A stretch of 29,110 bases of DNA from an uncultured Clostridia bacterium (GCA_937876205.1 CALEII010000058.1:1-29110); one strand, 5' to 3'. Positions 18,401 to 25,003 are shown, counted from the first letter of the stretch. Notes: generated by a model from the letters alone, not told the origin. Translations and numbers: made by a program.

Positions 18401-19264
18401 GACGGCACAGCAGACATCACAGTCAGCTTCGCAATCGTAAGCGGTAAGTACGGTAACGACGATGTTTCACTTAACGTAACATCAACAATCGGTCAGGCAG
18501 CTACTGCAAATGCAGGTAAGACAACTGTTACTTACACAGCTCCCATCCTTGTTGGTTCAAAGGCTGAAAACTATGAGCTTTATGTAACTCCTGCTTCAGG
18601 TACTCTTGCAGCAGAAATCACTAAGGCAGACGTTTCAGGTATCACATTCCCCGTTGACGGTGTTGTAGAATTCGGTTACGACCTCAGATATGCAACATTC
18701 AAGATTGACGGTACAGGCGACGGTTCATTCGCATTTGAGAATGCTAAGGATATCGTTCCTCCCGAACTCGGCTACTATGAGTACAAGGTTATCTTCACTC
18801 CCACAGATGCAAGAAACTACAACACTCAGGAAGCTATCATTTCTCTTGAAGTTGTTAAGTGCCAGCTTAACTACGTTGTAGGTGTTGCAGGTACAGCTCA
18901 GGTAGGTGAGACTCTTGCAGTTGTTACAACAGGTCTTCCCGCAATGGCTGAAAACTACATTCAGTATCAGTGGTTCAGATCAGACGGATCAAAGCTTGTT
19001 GCTATCAACGGTGCAAATAGCGCTCGTTATGTTGCAACAGAAGATGATGTAGGATACACACTTGTTGTTTACACATTCTTCAACGATGCTGATCCTTATG
19101 TATTCCACGAGGATGCTAATGTTGAAACAATTGATAACGGTGTAACATACGGTATCATCGGTCAGTCTAAGGATGCTATTAAGGAGATTGCACTCTCATT
19201 CTGGCAGAGACTTATAAACTGGATTTACAGAATCATCGCTGCTATCACAGGCGTTAAGCTGTAA
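12422..19264 (+). CDS. Giant secreted MBG/YDG-repeat surface protein
   Basis: 2280-residue secreted protein, probably an adhesin or surface-coat component. The start MFNNVKAKKR is chosen because AAAGGAGG lies nine bases upstream. Residues ~11-32 form a signal or anchor helix. Residues ~80-290 have beta-helix-like repeats (LNITGTGTI, LNISNGI, VNITGGSIT). From ~763 to the end about 17 tandem beta domains of 75-100 residues follow. Those with TYG/SYGxxxP (near 851, 1117, 1202, 1287, 1898) look like MBG-type, those with (K/A)VYDGT/S (near 1649, 1734, 1980) like YDG-type, and two Ig-like modules carry QWY/QWF (near 1497 and 2183). There is no LPXTG sorting signal; the chain ends in an amphipathic Trp-rich helix, FWQRLINWIYRIIAAITG. 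Monocistronic, with its own promoter and terminator. Ligand unknown. Confidence 0.85.
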   Translation: MFNNVKAKKRLTQFIVAFVVICITLTGSFLLLEDAIDSASAGTSNADVASAANWTAALNGKGSGDVVNMTVTADFAVGATLTEIPSGVTVNLNMNGKTIYRDFEGEGDAYMNYAYPAKSDYFGIIENSGTLNITGTGTIRMKQLGSFTQGSQRGEAIGRMCSIVNNESGILNISNGININTYSAFITPKSSSATERFADVFLYSIGVYNSGTVNCAGKIHTGTFVGGVANQGTSSYHYAFAYGIYGASGTVNITGGSITAEALSGALESTASCAERNQVCNFAVGVYSNNAIIKGDTSITTATSSWMSQNSYDIWSSGYNMSWSVGVMYSTTNYPVIGASVDITSSFKLVNGEQVKVPGSANNWAYTVNTSDDPGNYGRRAYPVAGIVANNNAAMSGGQKTEETCDTGFFGQQTTDSYGTTYSNAETYLNAQSNYYIAEGVFYDIGRTSNTTYLTDARSQIQKQSGASSVEQKFGYLKNGTPGTVGTQYIILYRFYEGSFAAANLKEVTANSRSITPSSGSGKIISKATVNIGGTHDQNFTMDDGSASLTFRSGGVSRNSRYYEQTDTTFEKVPQGTFATKTISDTNGSTETKHWTSNGTPLTASGVSATSEQVIVVYMNYILRAPTAVRIVASNSAIDQYTETKSFTASYTGKALVPGTDFNLGIIDMGINISEDTNDTSDDTVVTNVYNISGTGSGSGNNATAVTYRYTTDQANWTNGLPKDVGTYTIEVNVNADTTFASTGTYNRQAATTIITGTITKVNVTIGGANSKTGTYGSTYGELIPFSEYTVTGLGSDALEGSWSYAGVDAGAYPNAGQATIYLAWTPTAGTMTANNYNATTFGVALNVNKRPVNVNAGASFVTYGDSKPTYALAYENLADCDEDMKAEWFNTSSFLVYYNGEWVEYSAGIPAGNYTVKINEFGGIADENNTFSVNVAEGAFTVQPRSIVYSATAIDRAYNGSAEVDVKLNYVSGNFTSDIYDTTINTTGNMVAGANAGNDKQVNVDTSSIIIKNSNNYKLVINNIDAITVNISKADPTGVAVVADPANIVYDSAKSLATATTLHVTASNIPGNWNWKDSSIVPTVDVPTYTAIFTPTDTVNYNEIEQAVSLTVEQKEVVVTVKEFAISYGDAVPAISGSVTYTGFTGSDSVATIGASGGVETTTTYTRGAGIGEYPVIVVSTLTSTNYYFTAVNNKIVVSPRTLTITAADQTVTYGAAVPELDAADLKFEGFYGTDNYTVLGGTASVTTTYVPGADVGTYPVIASGYTSTNYAINYVNGALTVNKAVLTVKPNDVKGVTYGADAPAYAANGLYSFSGFVAGDTVETVAITGTPAFTTGYQSGKDAGSYPVTVSVNTLESQNYTFVGSEGTLTVGKATPVVNEVPGATVVNSHTFAEATFDGTEIVVNPNKANIEVEGTFAFRDATTVATWGTDGMYVAVYTPADTHNYNTTTVEVYLEILEKTISGKPVIQGSAMSGSTLTVNLASMDPTQALNYTFQWYADDAQIAGATGTTYKLSDSDIGKQFHVVLVANESLGFKGTASSDKTSKVIQALLETTAAQLKAVFADVEYDAMSHGATVTVADGYNAQYFGDITVKYNGLTKAPTNAGTYIVTVDVGTPEEPAGGYPADTYYGPATGIEVGTFKITPAPFTVTVLANDKVYDGTVAATATVTGSGLKDEMDDVRIAEGSKFAFSDAKVGTDKEVKVTSMQLIGAQAFNYEIKVEPVLADITPRTLTARATGVTKVYDGSALVTVTFSNIEGYAPVDSASTVYLTNGQATATSADAGTQTLADITCTLAGSSAANYVVAYSNAATASVVITPATPNVEAPVISGVEYDAAKTLQTIDLAPYTTSGGFWQFNDLTIVPTVSQKTYAATFKSTNKNYTDLVTVITVNVDPRAVVLTADDKTITYGSKSPVFTITATGLTGEDTLADIGGSCTPVCTYAPGSAIGSYTINLNNALSDDNYIFSTVPGTLTVAPGRINVTAAATDKVYDGTADITVSFAIVSGKYGNDDVSLNVTSTIGQAATANAGKTTVTYTAPILVGSKAENYELYVTPASGTLAAEITKADVSGITFPVDGVVEFGYDLRYATFKIDGTGDGSFAFENAKDIVPPELGYYEYKVIFTPTDARNYNTQEAIISLEVVKCQLNYVVGVAGTAQVGETLAVVTTGLPAMAENYIQYQWFRSDGSKLVAINGANSARYVATEDDVGYTLVVYTFFNDADPYVFHEDANVETIDNGVTYGIIGQSKDAIKEIALSFWQRLINWIYRIIAAITGVKL

Positions 19265-19297
19265 TAAAGACATCAGTCAGACATAATAAAAATATTT

Positions 19298-19327
19298 GCC
19301 CCATCGGAAACGATGGGGCTTATTTTT
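19298..19327 (+). terminator. Terminator of the giant surface-protein gene
   Basis: Perfect 9-bp stem GCCCCATCG / CGATGGGGC with a GAAA tetraloop, followed by TTATTTTT; 33 bases after the stop. Confidence 0.92.
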
Positions 19328-19378
19328 GCTCTGTGGAAGCGGTGTTTCTGTAAATAAATGACTCTATGAAATTTATCC

Positions 19379-19407
19379 TTGACAACAGAACATATGTTTG
19401 ATATAAT
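19379..19407 (+). promoter_or_regulatory. SOS-type promoter of the Y-family polymerase gene
   Basis: Exact TTGACA (19379-19384), 17-base spacer, exact TATAAT (19402-19407). The spacer contains one LexA-like box and a second box lies just past the -10, so a bound repressor would block both polymerase binding and clearance. Confidence 0.88.
19387..19400 (+). promoter_or_regulatory. LexA/SOS box 1
   Basis: AGAACATATGTTTG fits the Bacillus-type SOS box GAAC-N4-GTTY core. It lies between the -35 and -10 elements. Confidence 0.82.
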
Positions 19408-19412
19408 AAAAA

Positions 19413-19426
19413 CAAACATATGTTCT
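19413..19426 (+). promoter_or_regulatory. LexA/SOS box 2 (exact inverted copy of box 1)
   Basis: CAAACATATGTTCT is the exact reverse complement of box 1, with centres 26 bases apart, lying over the expected transcription start. Confidence 0.82.
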
Positions 19427-19441
19427 AAAAGGGTGATAAAA

Positions 19442-20677
19442 CTGCGTACTATTTTACATTCAGATCTGAATAACTGTTTCGCAAGCATAGAATCAATATC
19501 GCATCCTGAGTACAGAGAGATTCCGTTTGCCGTGGGTGGTGATGAAGAAATGCGTCACGGCATTATACTCGCAAAAAACGAGTGTGCAAAAAAATTCGGT
19601 ATAAAAACAGGGGAGCCGTTGCTGTCAGCAAGGCAGAAATGTCCTGCACTGAAGGTTGTGAAGCCGAATTATGAGCTGTATGACGAATATTGTTCAGCTG
19701 TAAGGCATTTATATTATGAATACACAGACCGTGTTGAGCCCTTCGGAATGGATGAGAGCTGGCTTGATGTAACAGGGTCACGGGCTCTGTTCGGTGACGG
19801 TGAAAAAATTGCAAATGAACTGCGAAGACGCATAAAAAGTGAATTTGGCCTCACTGTTTCGGTGGGAGTGTCGTTTAATAAGGTTTTTGCAAAAATCGGC
19901 AGTGACTACAAAAAGCCGGACGCTGTCACAGTTATAACTGAAGAAAATTTCAGAGATATTGTCTGGAATCTGCCTGTTGAGGATATGTTATATGTCGGCA
20001 GGTCAACAAAATCTAAGCTTAATAGCATTGGTATACGCACCATAGGTGAGCTGGCGGCTGTTTCTGAGGATTATCTGCGCACTGTTTTCGGCAAAAACGG
20101 AACAATGCTTTATGTTTTTGCAAACGGACTTGATAATTCTCCCGTTAAAAGAGTTGATGAGTCTGATGTGATAAAAAGCATAGGCAACAGCACGACAACG
20201 CCACGGGATATGTACACGCCTGATGATGTAAAGCTTGTTTTTAACCTGTTGTCAGAGCAGGTGTGCAGAAGACTGAGAAAACACGGTCTCAAGTGTAGCG
20301 GTGTGCAGATTCATCTGAGAACAAATGACCTTTACAGCTTTGAACGACAGCTCCAGCTGCCTTGTCCGACGGATATTTCAGGTGATGTGTGTATGGCAGC
20401 AATGAAGCTTCTTCGTGAAAACTTCAATTTCAATGTTCCTCTGAGGTCAGTGGGTGTGCGGGCAATATCACTGACCTGTGCAGATGTGCCTGTTCAGCTG
20501 TCATTCTTTATAGACGCAGAAAAACAGATGAAAATGAGAAAAATCGAGATTGTGAAGGATAAAATAAATAACAGATACGGAAAAAGGACAATTCAGAGAG
20601 CCGTTTTGCTGTCAGACAAAACGCTTCTGCCTGAATATGATCCTGAAAGTGTGACGTCAAATTTTAAAGGACATTAA
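19442..20677 (+). CDS. Y-family DNA polymerase (Pol IV/UmuC-like), SOS-regulated
   Basis: Error-prone translesion DNA polymerase of the DinB/UmuC/UvrX group, 411 residues from a CTG start at 19442. Starting there, the SD-like AGGGTG (19430-19435) has normal spacing and numbering matches E. coli DinB: Asp8 (metal), Phe13 (steric gate in NNCFASIE), and Asp104-Glu105 in MDESWLDVT (DinB 103-104). A GTG at 19433 overlaps the SD itself and is less likely; the ATG at 19379 lies in the promoter. Thumb (HhH-like IRTIGELA) and little-finger domains follow. QLSFF at residues 352-356 is a likely sliding-clamp-binding motif. Two LexA-like boxes in the promoter indicate induction by DNA damage. Confidence 0.92.
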   Translation: MRTILHSDLNNCFASIESISHPEYREIPFAVGGDEEMRHGIILAKNECAKKFGIKTGEPLLSARQKCPALKVVKPNYELYDEYCSAVRHLYYEYTDRVEPFGMDESWLDVTGSRALFGDGEKIANELRRRIKSEFGLTVSVGVSFNKVFAKIGSDYKKPDAVTVITEENFRDIVWNLPVEDMLYVGRSTKSKLNSIGIRTIGELAAVSEDYLRTVFGKNGTMLYVFANGLDNSPVKRVDESDVIKSIGNSTTTPRDMYTPDDVKLVFNLLSEQVCRRLRKHGLKCSGVQIHLRTNDLYSFERQLQLPCPTDISGDVCMAAMKLLRENFNFNVPLRSVGVRAISLTCADVPVQLSFFIDAEKQMKMRKIEIVKDKINNRYGKRTIQRAVLLSDKTLLPEYDPESVTSNFKGH

Positions 20678-20694
20678 AAAATATCCGAAATGCC

Positions 20695-20723
20695 TTGAAA
20701 TGGTGTCTGTTTAAGGTTATAAT
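20695..20723 (+). promoter_or_regulatory. Promoter of the kinase-deoxynucleotidase pair
   Basis: TTGAAA (20695-20700), 17-base spacer, TATAAT (20718-20723); a second TATAAT lies at 20724-20729. The start codon follows 30 bases later. Confidence 0.7.
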
Positions 20724-20753
20724 TATAATGAAAAATAAAATGGAGGCTTCTTT

Positions 20754-21854
20754 ATGTCATTGATTCAGCTTAAGAAAAAAGAAGATTGTATGTTTGATAT
20801 GATTTCTCTGGGTGAAGTTATGCTTCGTCTTGATCCCGGTGAAATGAGAGTAAGAAACGCCCGTCAGTTCACAGTCTGGGAAGGCGGCGGTGAATATAAT
20901 GTTGCAAGAGGTCTTCGCCGTTGCTTCGGTATGAAAACAGCTGTTGTAACAGCTCTTGCAGATAACGATGTCGGTCGTCTTGTTGAGGATTTTATTCTTC
21001 AGGGCGGTGTTGACACATCATTCATTAAGTGGGTGCCCTATGACGGCACAGGCAGAAAGGTAAGAAACGGTCTTAATTTCACAGAGCGTGGTTACGGCAT
21101 CAGAGGTGCATCAGGTGTTTCAGACAGAGGCAACACTGCAGTTTCTCAGCTCAAGCCCGGCGATGTTGACTGGGATTACATCTTCGGAACTCTTGGTGTA
21201 AGATGGCTTCACACAGGCGGTATCTTTGCTGCTCTCTCAGAAACAACTGCAGAAGTTGTTATTGAAGCTGTCAAAAAGGCAAAGGAATACGGCACAATCG
21301 TATCTTATGACCTTAACTACCGTCCTTCACTCTGGAATGACATCGGCGGTAAGGCAAAGGCTCAGGAGGTCAACAAGACAATTGCTCCCTATATTGATGT
21401 TATGATCGGCAACGAAGAGGATTTCACAGCTTGTCTCGGTTTTGAGATTGAGGGTAATGATGAAAACCTTAAAGAACTCAATCTTGACGGCTATGTAAAG
21501 ATGCTCAGTGAGGTTTGCAAGGTATATCCCAACTTTAAGGTTATTGCAACAACACTGCGTACAGTAAAAACTGCAACAGTCAACGACTGGAGCGCTATGG
21601 TATATGCAAACGGAGAGGTTTATAAGGGACTTGAACTGCCCGGTCTTGAAATTCTTGACAGAGTAGGCGGTGGTGACTCTTTTGCATCAGGTCTTGTATA
21701 CGGACTTATGACTTATGACGATGCACAGAAAGCAGTTAACTACGGCGTTGCACACGGTGCACTTGCAATGACAACTCCCGGCGACACTTCAACAGCAAGA
21801 CTCAAAGAGGTTGAAGGTATCATCGGCGGTGCAGGAGCAAGAGTACAGAGATGA
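20754..21854 (+). CDS. PfkB-family carbohydrate kinase (KDG kinase-like)
   Basis: Cytoplasmic ribokinase-fold kinase, 366 residues. Seen: N-terminal SLGEVMLRLDPG strand, glycine-rich EGGGEYNVARGL (substrate side, PfkB signature 1 region), the sheet NYRPSLW found in 2-keto-3-deoxygluconate kinases, and the C-terminal GGGDSFASG anion hole with catalytic Asp308. The overall pattern is closest to KDG or related sugar kinases; substrate remains unproven. GGAGG stands seven bases before the ATG. The stop overlaps the start of the following deoxynucleotidase gene (ATGATGA), so the two are made together. That neighbour leaves open a nucleoside or sugar-salvage role. Confidence 0.88.
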   Translation: MSLIQLKKKEDCMFDMISLGEVMLRLDPGEMRVRNARQFTVWEGGGEYNVARGLRRCFGMKTAVVTALADNDVGRLVEDFILQGGVDTSFIKWVPYDGTGRKVRNGLNFTERGYGIRGASGVSDRGNTAVSQLKPGDVDWDYIFGTLGVRWLHTGGIFAALSETTAEVVIEAVKKAKEYGTIVSYDLNYRPSLWNDIGGKAKAQEVNKTIAPYIDVMIGNEEDFTACLGFEIEGNDENLKELNLDGYVKMLSEVCKVYPNFKVIATTLRTVKTATVNDWSAMVYANGEVYKGLELPGLEILDRVGGGDSFASGLVYGLMTYDDAQKAVNYGVAHGALAMTTPGDTSTARLKEVEGIIGGAGARVQR

Positions 21855-22435
21855 TGAGCAGTCATTTTTATGCTTTCCTTTCACGGATGAAATATATCAA
21901 CCGTTGGGCACTTATGCGTAACACAAGTGCCGATACACTCAGTCAGCATTCGCACGAGGTATCGGCAGTTGCTTATGCCCTTTGTGTTATCGGCAACAGG
22001 CGTTACGGTAAGAATTATAACGGCGAAAGGGCGTCACTATTGGGGCTTTTTCACGATATGCCTGAAATTGTTACGGGTGATCTGCCCACTCCCGTGAAAT
22101 ATTTTAATCCTGAAATAAAGGATGCCTATAAAAAGGTGGAAGCTGTGGCTTCTGAGAAGCTTCTTGGCACACTTCCCGAGGATTTGAGAGAAGATTTTGA
22201 TTTTCTTTTCAATGAGAAAGAATGCGATGAAGAGTTGTGGAAAATCGTAAAGGCTGCTGATAAAATTTCGGCACTCATCAAGTGTATTGAAGAGAGAAAG
22301 GTCGGCAATATGGAGTTTGTAAAAGCAGAGCAGTCCACGCTTGAAGCAATAAAGAAACTGAATATGCCCGAAGCAAATGACTTTATAAGTGATTTTCTGG
22401 CGGCATATGAGCTGACACTTGACCAGCTTACATAA
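21851..22435 (+). CDS. yfbR: HD-domain 5'-deoxynucleotidase, YfbR-like
   Basis: Metal-dependent HD phosphohydrolase that removes phosphate from deoxynucleoside 5'-monophosphates in YfbR. 194 residues. With the start at 21851 the chain keeps E. coli YfbR numbering: SHFYAFLSR at 3-12, Arg18-Trp19, His33, His68-Asp69 (FHDMPE) and Asp137 (KAADK), plus the diagnostic TGDLPTPVKYFN. An ATG at 21854 is the alternative start but shifts this register by one. It overlaps the kinase stop by four bases. A strong hairpin begins directly after the stop. Confidence 0.93.
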   Translation: MMSSHFYAFLSRMKYINRWALMRNTSADTLSQHSHEVSAVAYALCVIGNRRYGKNYNGERASLLGLFHDMPEIVTGDLPTPVKYFNPEIKDAYKKVEAVASEKLLGTLPEDLREDFDFLFNEKECDEELWKIVKAADKISALIKCIEERKVGNMEFVKAEQSTLEAIKKLNMPEANDFISDFLAAYELTLDQLT

Positions 22436-22632
22436 ACAATGATTTATCGCTGTGCGATAAATTATTGTAATTGAAAATTTAAAATTGAAAGTTGAAAATG
22501 AAGGTGGTTTTCCTTCGGAAAACATTATATAGAGCGTAGCGGAAAAGTGCGAAGCACTTCCGACACTTTCCATTTTCCATTTTCAATTTTCCATTCGAGC
22601 TCTGCTCGACAAATTCTGATTTTCCGAAAGGA
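22436..22632. repeat. Hairpin-rich intergenic element (MITE-like)
   Basis: Non-coding stretch built almost wholly from short palindromes with 3-nt loops. 22436-22468 is a 15-pair stem with TGT loop and one G·T; 22507-22523 is GTTTTCC-TTC-GGAAAAC; 22540-22562 is a stem with GAA loop and one bulge; 22596-22608 is CGAGC-TCT-GCTCG. An AATTGAAAA-type repeat at 22469-22490 is matched in inverted orientation at 22574-22595 (19 of 22 bases by eye). The first hairpin likely ends transcription of the deoxynucleotidase gene, and the last bases carry the nitroreductase ribosome binding site. It shares CTCGACAAATT with 35-45. No transposase is present. Confidence 0.6.
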
Positions 22633-22641
22633 ATGAAAACT

Positions 22642-23184
22642 TTGATACATAATGAAACTATTGATAATATTCTCACAAGAAGAACCATAAGAGAATATAC
22701 ACCTGAGCAGATAACCGATGAGCAGCTTGAAACACTTCTTGAATGTGCGATGTGGGCACCCAGCGGAAGAAACGGACAGCCCTGCCATGTGAGAGTCGTT
22801 CAGAGCAAGGCTATGCTTGATGAAATGAATGTTGATTTCAAGAACCTTGTGGGCTGGGACACTCCCGCATACACAAACTGGGATAAGAATCCTTTCTATC
22901 AGAATGCACCTACTGTTTTCTTCATTTATGCTGAGGGTGACAGCCATATGGATGCAGGTATTATGGTTGAAAATATTGCCCTTGCCGCAAAGGGAATGGG
23001 GCTTGGCTCCGTTATTATTGCAAGCATCGGCGGTCTTCTGAATGAAAAAGAGGGAATCAAGTGGAAGCAGAAGCTTGATATCCCCGAAAATTACAAGTTC
23101 CTTATCGCCTGTGCCGTGGGTAACGGTTGTGAAAATCCAGCACCCAAGCCTCGTAAAAAGGAACAGTTCAGAGTAATAAAATGA
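22642..23184 (+). CDS. Nitroreductase-family flavoprotein
   Basis: FMN-dependent oxidoreductase of the nitroreductase family, using NAD(P)H; natural substrate unknown. About 180 residues. Seen: RRTIREYT (FMN phosphate contact), AMWAPSGRNGQPCHVRVV, the central NAPTVFFIYAEGD strand, and GMGLGSVII. The C-terminus is short and basic (KPRKKEQFRVIK). Start: the SD-like GAAAGGA (22626-22632) touches the in-frame ATG at 22633 with no spacing but lies nine bases before TTG at 22642, so TTG is preferred. The difference is three residues (MKT). Overlaps the DUF1294 gene by four bases. Confidence 0.85.
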   Translation: MIHNETIDNILTRRTIREYTPEQITDEQLETLLECAMWAPSGRNGQPCHVRVVQSKAMLDEMNVDFKNLVGWDTPAYTNWDKNPFYQNAPTVFFIYAEGDSHMDAGIMVENIALAAKGMGLGSVIIASIGGLLNEKEGIKWKQKLDIPENYKFLIACAVGNGCENPAPKPRKKEQFRVIK

Positions 23185-23441
23185 TGATACTGTATATTGC
23201 TGTCATTTCGGTAATTGCTGTTATTCTGACAGTTTATGACAAGGCAGTGTCCGTTGATAAAAGAAAGAGAAGAGTGCCTGAAAAGGTGCTGATGACTGTA
23301 GGAGCGCTTGGTGGAGCAACGGCTATGTATCTCACTATGCAGGCAATACGGCACAAAACAAAGCACATAAAATTTATGGCAGGACTGCCTGTGTGTATAG
23401 CAGTTCATCTTATTCTCATATTATTGGTATTTTTTAAATGA
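23181..23441 (+). CDS. DUF1294 small membrane protein
   Basis: 86-residue protein with three hydrophobic helices, matching the DUF1294 pattern: YDKxxx...RRVPEKVLMTVGALGG and the basic HKTKHIKF before the last helix. Function unknown; the family is found as short inner-membrane proteins. ATG overlaps the nitroreductase stop (ATGATGA), so translation is coupled. A bidirectional terminator follows at once. Confidence 0.85.
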   Translation: MMILYIAVISVIAVILTVYDKAVSVDKRKRRVPEKVLMTVGALGGATAMYLTMQAIRHKTKHIKFMAGLPVCIAVHLILILLVFFK

Positions 23442-23445
23442 AAAA

Positions 23446-23481
23446 CCGGAATTCACATAATGTGAATTCCGGATATTTTTT
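23446..23481. terminator. Bidirectional terminator between convergent genes
   Basis: Twelve-pair stem CCGGAATTCACA / TGTGAATTCCGG with a TAA loop, flanked by AAAAA on the left and ATATTTTTT on the right, so it works for the DUF1294 gene (plus) and the dockerin gene (minus). Confidence 0.9.
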
Positions 23482-24970
23482 ATTTTCCGCCCAGAATGTC
23501 AGATATCGATACGCCGATAACTTCCAGCATTGAGCCTTGCTTATAATTTTTAAGTGTTGCGTCATCCTTTGTGACAAATCTGAATGTTGTGATATCCATC
23601 TGGCTTTTTATATTGCCTACAGAATCGTAGTTGACAATCTTCTTGATTTCGTCACCTATCATATAGATATCACAGGTCTCGGTGCCTGTATAAATCTTGT
23701 AAATCATACAGTTGGCACCGTTCAGCTTGCCTTCCTTTGATTCTGCATCAATTTTGTTGATATCAACAGCAGAGTAGCCGACATCAATCATATTTGCATC
23801 AATTCCGAGTGCAGCCATAAGCAGTGAATTGAGCTCTGTGTATTTCATATTTGTTGAGTTGAGGAAATAGAGCTTAGGCTTCTTGCCTGAGTTGTCTATG
23901 AGCATCTCAAGTGTCATTGTTGAGCCGTCATTCATTTCGTCACTCATACTTGCCATTACATTACCGTTAGCAAATGTCATTTTGACAGGAGTTTTCTGCT
24001 CTTTTTCGTATCTGAAGCCCTCAAATGCGAATTCACCGATAAGATATGCCTTAATCTGCTCCGGCAGGCTGTTGAACACGTCATTACCTGAGGGGATATC
24101 TGATGATGAGGTTGTCTGCTCGGGCTCTTTTGTGGTGGTCTCAGGCTCTTTTGTAGTGGTCTCAGGGGGCTGTGTGGTTGTTTCGGGAGGCTGTGTTGTT
24201 ATTTCAGGCTCTTTTGTGGTAATTTCGGGTTCCTTTGTTGTGGTTTCCTTATCCATATCGGGATTTACAAGAGAGAAGCCAAGATAATACTCAGCAAAAG
24301 TAACCTTTCCTCCGTCAACAGCAAGCTTCATTCTCATAGCATTCTGTTCGAGAATAACCTGAGTGTCTGACTGGCTGCTGATTTTCCAGTTTGCTGCCTT
24401 CAGAGTGCTGATTGCAGTTGTGTCCGACATACCTGTGTAAACACCGCAGAGCATATACTTGCCGCCTGTAATGCTGATTGAGTTGATGCAACCTGAGTAA
24501 ATCATATCAGGGTCGTGAATGATTGTGACATAATCGTTTGTATATCGGGTTGTACCGTCGTTTGTGTCAACTTTTCGCATACCGCCATATTTCTTCATAA
24601 AGTCGTCTGCAGTCATACTGAAGCCGCCTGAGAGCTCTTTTCTTTCAATGTTGTCATTGTTGTCCTCAGTTGTTGTTTCGCTGCCGATTTCGACTGTTTC
24701 ATCGCTTGTATCAATCTTTGCTGAAATACGAAGTACAGTTCTTGCGTCCATAGCAGTGATTCTGCCGTCGTTGTTCATATCTGAAATTGTTAACTGATCT
24801 GCTGTGCATTCATCGATTTTTGCACCGACTCTGAGGATGCTTCTTGCGTCCATAGCAGTGATTCTGCCGTTCATATCAAAGTCACCCTTGAGAACGGTTT
24901 TTGCAGATGCACTTACACAGAATAAGCAAGTCAGCGTAAGCACAACCAGTGCTGTTGAGATTTTCTTCAT
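23480..24970 (-). CDS. Secreted protein with N-terminal dockerin and Thr/Glu/Pro linker
   Basis: 496-residue exported protein. The start MKKISTALVV (24970) has AAAGGTG nine bases upstream; the ATG at 24979 touches that site and longer starts lie in the promoter. Signal peptide 1-23, likely cut after ASA. Residues 28-88 are two dockerin-type Ca-binding repeats (GDFDMNGRITAMDAR and SDMNNDGRITAMDAR). Residues ~118-255 form an unrecognised globular domain. A linker (~260-305) repeats TTKEPE, ITTQPPE and TTTKEPE. The C-terminal domain (~310-496) is also unrecognised and beta-rich. No catalytic motif was seen. Dockerins normally bind cohesins, so the protein may dock on a surface scaffold elsewhere in the genome; its N-terminal position is unusual compared with classical cellulosomal enzymes. 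Confidence 0.83.
   Translation of the reverse strand: MKKISTALVVLTLTCLFCVSASAKTVLKGDFDMNGRITAMDARSILRVGAKIDECTADQLTISDMNNDGRITAMDARTVLRISAKIDTSDETVEIGSETTTEDNNDNIERKELSGGFSMTADDFMKKYGGMRKVDTNDGTTRYTNDYVTIIHDPDMIYSGCINSISITGGKYMLCGVYTGMSDTTAISTLKAANWKISSQSDTQVILEQNAMRMKLAVDGGKVTFAEYYLGFSLVNPDMDKETTTKEPEITTKEPEITTQPPETTTQPPETTTKEPETTTKEPEQTTSSSDIPSGNDVFNSLPEQIKAYLIGEFAFEGFRYEKEQKTPVKMTFANGNVMASMSDEMNDGSTMTLEMLIDNSGKKPKLYFLNSTNMKYTELNSLLMAALGIDANMIDVGYSAVDINKIDAESKEGKLNGANCMIYKIYTGTETCDIYMIGDEIKKIVNYDSVGNIKSQMDITTFRFVTKDDATLKNYKQGSMLEVIGVSISDILGGK
24739..24870 (-). repeat. Exact direct repeat encoding the two dockerin motifs
   Basis: A 30-bp identical sequence occurs at 24739-24768 and 24841-24870, 102 bases (34 codons) apart, coding GRITAMDAR in both dockerin repeats. 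DNA identity beyond protein constraint suggests recent duplication or gene conversion. Confidence 0.8.
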
Positions 24971-25003
24971 CTTGTTCATCACCTTTAAAATATCAATACA
25001 GAT

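Noticed and set aside
12422..19264. Sortase (LPXTG) anchoring of the giant protein
   Set aside because: No LPXTG-like motif followed by a hydrophobic helix and basic tail is present at the C-terminus.
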